NCBI GenBank assembly: GCA_030544215.1
Contig: JARZZO010000002.1
Coordinates: 63,696,150 to 63,760,149 of the forward strand
Source of the DNA: Zantedeschia hybrid cultivar
Lineage: Eukaryota > Streptophyta > Magnoliopsida > Alismatales > Araceae
Reading direction: 5' to 3'
Length of the DNA: 64,000 bases
Shown here: in pieces, positions 58,750 to 64,000 of the stretch
How the letters are laid out: each line of letters starts with the position of its first letter
Position numbering within the stretch: position 1 is the first letter of the stretch
Translations under genes and position numbers: made by a program
The notes under the pieces: generated by a model
What the model was told of the DNA's origin: nothing
Seen by the model: only the letters and a program-made list of their open reading frames with translations
The model's database searches: none

Positions 58750-59075
58750 GCTAGTGTTTTCAATTTAAAACAAATTTTTTTTAAAAAAATTTTTGGAAAC
58801 CCCTATGCCCGACCTAGATGTTCGTACAACCCAATCTCCGACTGAACGACCCAAAAAAGATGAGAAATACAAAATAAACCCGAAAATAGGTTTTTTCACT
58901 ATTCATTCGGGGTCAATTTTTTATTTTTCATTTTTTTCAGGATGTCTTATCGAAGATCGGGTTACATGTGCATGCAGGGAATAATGGGGCTATTAAAAAG
59001 TCAAAAAATAAAATTTTAATTTAAAACACCTGCAGTCGGTGCAGGAGTGGATGTCGATGCAGCAAGTTTTACTAT
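58750..59075. mobile_element. Repeat related to 53860-54075
   Basis: It shares the same block order and the TGCAGCAAG end. A terminal inverted structure (CCTGCAGTCGGTGCAGG) replaces the longer hairpin. No coding capacity. Confidence 0.45.
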
Positions 59076-59079
59076 TAAA

Positions 59080-60657
59080 AGAATGAGTTAAGAAGATACC
59101 TCTCCTCGTTTAGATCCATAAGTTGTGAAATATCTTTTGGAGATACAACCATAAGGGCTTGGCCGAAAGCATACAATACTTCACAAGAGTTGGATTGGGT
59201 CATTATAGAATAGTACTAGAGTGGAATGCACGTAGAACAATATGGGCTAATTCATAGACATGTCTGTATAAACTTAGTCATAGGCTAGATAGGAGGAAAT
59301 GACTTCTCGTAAGAAAGGACTACCCACAAAGTAAGTCGGAGTAAAGTTGCCATGGTATGGAGGCACCACAATATCTTAGGGTTAGGATGGGAATAAACCA
59401 AATTAGTCCCGTATCAAAAAATAGAAAATGTTGTTGGACCATGCATTAATAATTTAAATCCATAACTTGTGAGGAAGTTTTTTAGGATAAAACTGTGCAA
59501 ACTTGGTCTAAAATAGACAATACCTCATAAGAGTTCATTTGAGTTGTTACACCTAGTCTTCCATGATAGTTACTTAAAGCCCTTCCACTTTGATTGGCAA
59601 GACTTGCCACGTAGTTTGTTGACCAAGCTTTCGCCCATAATCTTAGAAATGAAGCAAGTCAACAACACCCTTGCAAAAAGGAAATGGCACCTTCCTAATG
59701 GTGAGGAGTAGACAGATACCTTGTTATGCGGAAAAGGCTAATAGACTTTGAAGTAAGTTGGGAGATTGAGGAGGATTTACACGAAGATAAAGACATTGTT
59801 AGAGTATTCAAGAACTAGTTAATGATGGCATCAACATCTTTAGTGGGGGAGTCTATCATGCCCATTTTATCCATCATTGTTTGCATGGCCATATCTTGTA
59901 GGCACTTCTCTTCTTTTGTGCATTTGTTTGTACATAAAACCTCAACTTGTAAAAATGACCCTCTCTAGACAACATTTTATCCATGTGTGAAGGAGGGGAT
60001 TTCTAGTCCCACAATCATGAGCTAGGCAAGAGGAGAAGACCATATATAAGAAAGGGCTACCCATGAGATGAAGCAGTGTAAAATTGTCCTGATGTAGAGC
60101 TACGACAGTGTGGAGCTACCATCGTGTCTAGTGATTGGGATGAGGATGAATGAGATTAGTCCTATATCAAGGAATGAGAAAAGTTCTAGATTACATATGT
60201 AAGGATTGGATCCTTAACTTGTGAGGTACATTTTGATAACAAAACCACAAAGATTTGGCCCAAATCGGACAATACCTCAAAAGCTCGAATCGAGTTGTTA
60301 CATTGTAGTATTAGAGCTAGATCCATGCAGTACGACATGGGTGGTTCGAGGACAAACTATGTGGAAATTAGTGGACTTGTAGTGACTCAGTCATGAGTCG
60401 GGCAAGTGAAAAGGACTATTTATAGGAAAGGGCTACTCACAAGATGAAGTAGTGTGAAGTGGCTACGTATGGAGCTGTCAGCTGCAAAGTTCCTACTATG
60501 TCTGGAGTATGAGATAGGGATGAACTATATTAGTCTCATACCAAAGTATATGAAAGCCTTGAATCCGTAGCTTATGAGACACCTTTTGGGAACAACACTG
60601 TGTGAATTTGGATCCAAGTGGACAATATCTCGCAAGGGTCGAATTAAGTCATTATAG
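59080..60657 (+). mobile_element. TRIM-like array: four short LTRs with primer sites
   Basis: Four copies of a roughly 130-150 bp segment (about 59080-59208, 59401-59551, 60155-60302, 60529-60657). They begin TTAGTC(C/T)(C/T)(G/A)TA-like, contain GGACAATA(C/T)CTC, and end GTTGTTACA or CATTATAG. After the third copy lies TAGTATTAGAGC (60306-60317), and after the first TAGTACTAGAGT, both close to the initiator-Met primer site TGGTATCAGAGC. Short internal parts (190-600 bp) share GAAAGG(A/G)CTACCCA(C/T). Short LTRs, primer site and no coding fit terminal-repeat retrotransposons in miniature, here as a tandem multi-LTR array. Confidence 0.72.
60306..60317 (+). other. Primer-binding site of the TRIM-like unit
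   Basis: TAGTATTAGAGC, three bases after GTTGTTACA. Two changes from TGGTATCAGAGC. Confidence 0.6.
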
Positions 60658-61130
60658 GATCCCCCTAAGGATTTGTACAAGCAGAACTTGACATCATCAA
60701 ATGAGGCCTAAGTGCATCAACCAAACTTGTTATTCATTTTGGCCTAAGCCTATTTCCCCACCATCTGTTGTCCTTGTACATTTCTTCATAGTAGTACAAA
60801 TGATATAAAGCAAAGATGCACCATGGTGAGTGCGTTGGTTGGCCCATGGTTTTTGTTGCACGGGCACCGCACTATCCAAGTGCAAAAAAGACTTGAGACA
60901 GCGACATGTTGCTCTCTTAACATCATAACTCCAAAGAACAAGATGATGTTAGAAGTCCATTGAGATAGACTGACAAGCCGAAAATGCCATCTTACTAGCA
61001 CAATTCAGCCTCACGCAACCGTGAACCATTAATCATAACTTTCTTCTAAGCTTCTAAAGAGCTGAGATAATGAAGAGACTAGTTGTATATGGACAACTTT
61101 TGCTAGGGCAACTTATAGTCTGACGCATAG
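60658..61130. other. No recognised feature
   Basis: A 71-codon open stretch on the minus strand (60786-61001) matches no family I know and has no supporting context. Confidence 0.4.
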
Positions 61131-61692
61131 TTTAAAAGAGCTTGAGACAGTCATGAGGCGCTTTTCAAAAACCTTACAAGGCGTAAGCCTTGAGGCGCAA
61201 CGAGGCGTAAGCCTCACTATTTTAGGAAAAAGATGTTAAAACTATCAAATAAAAGTAAATAATGATGTTTTGTCATTAATAATACTATTTCAACTTTATG
61301 ATAGGACCGTACAAATGAACTAGGGGTGAAAGCCATAGACTGCTAGTTGATATTAAAGCATGAATTTGTCATAGTTACTACCCTCTCTTTTAATATTAGA
61401 AGTAGAAGAGTAGGGTTTAGCTCAAATGCTCTCATTTTATTTATTTACTAGAGTTGTCATCATTGTATTTTAAAGACAATAAAGGCGGCATTTACCTTAG
61501 GTCTACCTTAAGCATCTCTTTGTCTTACGGCCTCAAGGCGTAAGTCTTAAGTAAATAGCGTGAGGCGCATGCCTCAATTAACAAAAGGCGTAAGCCTCAA
61601 ATAAGCAATGTGAGGCGCAAGCCTGAAAGCGTTTTCCTAACGGCTTGCTTTAAGGCATATGCCTCAGTGCTTTGAGGCACTGCCTTTTTAAA
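61131..61692. mobile_element. MITE-like element with AGGCG(T/C)AAGCCT subterminal repeats
   Basis: About 560 bp. The ends share TTTAAAA and a GAG-CA(G/C)T-GAGGC-like inverse order. Near-palindromic AGGCGYAWGCCT motifs cluster at both ends (61179, 61203; 61563, 61586, 61613) and are absent in the middle. Clusters of short motifs near both ends are typical transposase-binding arrangements of DNA transposons. No transposase. Confidence 0.65.
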
Positions 61693-62689
61693 TAATGACT
61701 CATACGGTTGAATTGATGCACAATCTACCAACACAAAAATGTTGATAGAAAAATAACATAGTAGGAAAACTTTTGAAAGCTCTTGAACCACTTAACAACA
61801 ATGTACACAGTAAACTCGGTGCAATATGGAACACCCCCACCACCCATGCACATAGGGACATGTAAGTAACATGGAAATCATCAAGGGGAAACATGCCTTT
61901 CATTGGGCAAATTTTTGTGTGGCGTGTGAATGTGCAAACCTCCTCTTGGCAACCTTAGACCTGTAACACCAAACTTCAAATGCCTCTGTCAGATCTGGGT
62001 ACCGGACTTGCTCTGATTTCAACCACGCAGCCAAGATGTCAGCTAGGTCCCTGAGGGCAATGTGAGCAGAGATGATATAAATGCAGACTCCAAGCTCTGC
62101 CACATCTCACAGTCTACCTTAACAGCCGATGCAATCTCACTATCAGGATCAGCAGGATCCAGTGAGGGTCTAGTTTTCTGCACAAAAGGAAGCCAGACAT
62201 TCACCATATGAAGCCGCTTACATGTCGGTAGAATCACATGCCCATAACCAATAGCCTCTAAAACCTCGAATGCAACCTCAACAACTTTCAAGTTGGCCAC
62301 CAGCATGCTGACACTAGAAGCCAAACGCTCCACGGCATTCACTATATGGACTGATGACTCAACCCAGTGATGAACAAGGTCCTTCATCATTTCCATTTTA
62401 GCCAGGATCTGGCAAACCCATGAGAGGTCTGACAAAAGGGACTGAACAGCTTGCATCTCATCTGACTCAATTTTTGTCCAAAGGTGCACTTAACAAAGAT
62501 TCGAGCATGGCATCGAATTGGCCTAGGAGGTCACTCACACACTTACTCACTTCAGATCTTATTAACTCATCACGAACAGTTAAACGAGGGTGATGTAGAC
62601 TGGATCTATCACGACCGGATTCCGGAGCTGGAATCCGAAGAAGAGGATCCGGAGCTGGGCCGGATCGGTGTTCGAAGGGGCCCGACGGG

Positions 62690-63000
62690 GATCCGGAAGG
62701 CGAAGGACGCAGAGGCGGAGCCGGGAGTCCGATGCCAGAGGCGACTCGGAGCGGGCTTTCTCTTGGATAGTGAGCTCGAAAGCTCCTTCAGCGCGAGACC
62801 GAGTCTCCTGTCTTGGGCCGAAGCTCCTTCGGCGGACGAAGGAACGGCGCGGATGAGTCTTCTTCCGTCTGCTTGTCGACAGGTGACGAAGCCGAAGCCG
62901 AAGGTCCGAGGCCGGGGGCGACTCGGAGTGGGCTTGCTCTTGGATAGTGAGCCTGAAAGCTCCTTCAGCGCGAGACCGAGTCTCCTGTCTTGGGGCAGCC
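62690..63000. repeat. 177-bp tandem duplication in the solo LTR
   Basis: TGGATAGTGAGC starts at 62764 and 62941. Both copies carry GAAAGCTCCTTCAGCGCGAG and CCGAGTCTCCTGTCTTGGG. The period is a multiple of three, which creates a repeated open frame on the plus strand that is not a gene. Confidence 0.85.
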
Positions 63001-63412
63001 GGCGTACGGCGTCGAGACCAGGGAGAGGAATCCGAGGTCGGCGGCCGATACCGACTCGGAAAGGTCGGCGATGATTCGAACCGAGCCCCTGCAGGAGGGA
63101 AAGAAGAAGAAGAACCAGTCAGCAGGAGTCCCGGGCGTCAGCCCTAGGGAACCCCCTCCGACGGTCAAGTTAGCTCCTGAAGAAGATTCGATTCAGAAGG
63201 CAAAGAGAGCAGCTTTAATGCTTTTCGGACAGTAGTCCTTTAAGTGTCTCGGAGGCTTGGGGAAGCATCTGTTGCATACCTTTGGCAATAAATAGCGGGG
63301 TATTTATAGCAGAGGATAGCGGATGGTTAACGGTGGCAGCCGATATAGGACTAAATGGGGGCTTACTGATAAACCGCCATAGTGCCCGATCCGCCACCGG
63401 AGTGGGCCGGAT

Positions 63413-63600
63413 TCGGCTACCGGGCCGAAGGGGGTTGGGCCGCTGATGGGCCGAAGCCTGTTGGGCCCTGGGCTGCCGCGCTGCTCCCGGGCCGTAGGCT
63501 AGTGGGCCGCTGATGGGCTGAAGCCTGTTGGGCCGGGAGCGACGGTGCCGCTTATGGGCCAAAGGCTGCTGGGCCGCTGACGGGCCGAAGGCTCCCGGAG
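63413..63600. repeat. GGGCC minisatellite in the solo LTR U3
   Basis: Irregular repeats of TTGGGCCGCTGATGGGCC and GAAGCCTGTTGGGCC, about ten GGGCC cores in 190 bp. It lies upstream of the TATA box on the minus strand and so in U3, where LTR enhancers usually sit. Confidence 0.8.
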
Positions 63601-64000
63601 GGCCTGATACTGCTGCTGTTGGGCTGGATGGGGTTTGTGCTTGTTTTAATGGGCCGAATCGGATTCTGCCTCATCAGAGGGGAATCATCATCTTCAATGA
63701 GCAAATATTCCAGTTGTTCTTGGGCAGAATGTTTCAGCTCATGCAAGACAGCAGGTTGTGTTGATGTTGCAAAATGGATGGCCGAGATGAAAAAACTAAC
63801 AATTGCTACTGGATCCTTGGGATGAAGACGTGCAAGGATTTGTTCGTACTGAACAACAAGACAAGGTATTTCCTCAGTATCTCTTCTTCCTCAGTCTCAT
63901 CCCAAGGGACGGCCTCTAGGTAGTTTACACAAGCACGTGCCATCTGGTGACAACCAAGACGGTCTGCTACTTGGAGGATGCCAAGCGTGTTCCCGACTCC

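Larger units (their letters stand above)
62591..63676 (-). mobile_element. Solo LTR inside the BTB/POZ gene
   Basis: 1086 bp, minus orientation, ends TGATG...CATCA, flanked by perfect 5-bp duplications GAGGG (62586-62590 and 63677-63681). A minus-strand TATA box (TATAAATA) lies at 63301-63308. A GGGCC-rich minisatellite (63413-63600) precedes it, and a 177-bp duplication follows (62690-63000). Downstream of the TATA the minus strand reads GAGCTAACTTGACCGTCGGA, a phrase common in plant Ty3/gypsy LTRs. Removing the LTR and one GAGGG rejoins the BTB reading frame. Confidence 0.94.
61900..64000 (-). pseudogene. BTB/POZ domain protein (At3g05675-like), 3' part, interrupted
   Basis: The gene enters from the right edge. 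Right part (63677-64000): VADRLGCHQMARACVNYLEA with VPWDETEEEEIL, the end of the BTB/BACK region, then, after a one-base shift near 63870-63877, SAQEQLEYLLIEDDD. A solo LTR (62591-63676) splits it. The left part continues in the same frame: LTVRDELIRSEVSKC, then, after a one-base shift at a T-run (62471-62475), AVQSLLSDLSWVCQIL, EAIGYGHVILPTCKRLHM and VNVWLPFVQ; after a third shift near 62046-62051, RYPDLTEAFEVWCYRSKVAK and the stop near 61900. Proteins of this family are thought to be CUL3 ubiquitin-ligase adaptors. Three single-base shifts plus the insertion make it a pseudogene. The subfamily name is from recall of family wording. Confidence 0.87.

Noticed and set aside
60786..61001. 71-codon minus-strand open frame with hydrophobic stretches
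   Set aside because: No family recognised, no splice or start context, and surrounded by non-coding repeats.
62484..63074. 196-codon plus-strand open frame rich in S, E and R
   Set aside because: It crosses from the BTB/POZ gene into the solo LTR and its repeat comes from the 177-bp duplication. It is opposite to both real features.

Overview
The window is nuclear DNA of a flowering plant with a repeat-rich genome. The evidence is plant-type split genes, Ty3/gypsy elements of the plant Tat lineage, and abundant solo LTRs, MITEs and a tRNA-derived SINE. The species cannot be named from the sequence. Only two host genes are supported, both on the minus strand: a MYG1-family DHH exonuclease gene (exons 51600-51794, 50322-50468 and 16720-16818) and a broken BTB/POZ-domain gene at the right edge (61900-64000). 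Almost everything else is transposable-element DNA. No rRNA gene, tRNA gene or CRISPR array was seen.

Layout. 1-9.46 kb: a Tat-type Ty3/gypsy element (copy A, minus strand) with long but broken gag-pol frames, running off the left edge. 9.46-11.13 kb: a plus-oriented LTR-like segment. 11.14-16.1 kb: a decayed chromovirus-like Ty3/gypsy element (copy D, minus) carrying a SINE (14.6-14.8 kb) and a 5'-truncated LINE (15.2-15.9 kb). 16.72-16.82 kb: MYG1 exon 3. 17386-33141: a complete but dead Tat element (copy B, plus) with both LTRs and three tandem-repeat families in its 3' non-coding region. 33.1-38.1 kb: repeat debris with microsatellites and a probable LTR remnant. 38144-49650: a large non-autonomous retrotransposon (LARD-like, minus) with roughly 3-kb LTRs, an initiator-Met type primer site, a polypurine tract and no gag-pol. 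It is itself invaded by a solo LTR (43748-45364, perfect CCTTA target duplication) and two MITE-like elements.

49.65-51.8 kb: MYG1 intron 2 remainder, exon 2, intron 1 and exon 1. 51.9-61.7 kb: MITE-like elements, a candidate solo LTR, a TRIM-like array and AT-rich DNA without genes. 61.9-64 kb: the BTB/POZ gene, interrupted by a solo LTR (62591-63676) with a perfect GAGGG target duplication.

Two points stand out. First, MYG1 exons 2 and 3 lie 33.5 kb apart, yet splice sites and reading phase still match, so the whole retrotransposon pile between them sits inside one intron. Second, the LTRs of copy B and the related solo LTR carry, downstream of their TATA box, a tandem array of about 26-nt stem-loops whose stems show compensatory base changes. 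This suggests a structured RNA leader that I cannot assign to a known element.
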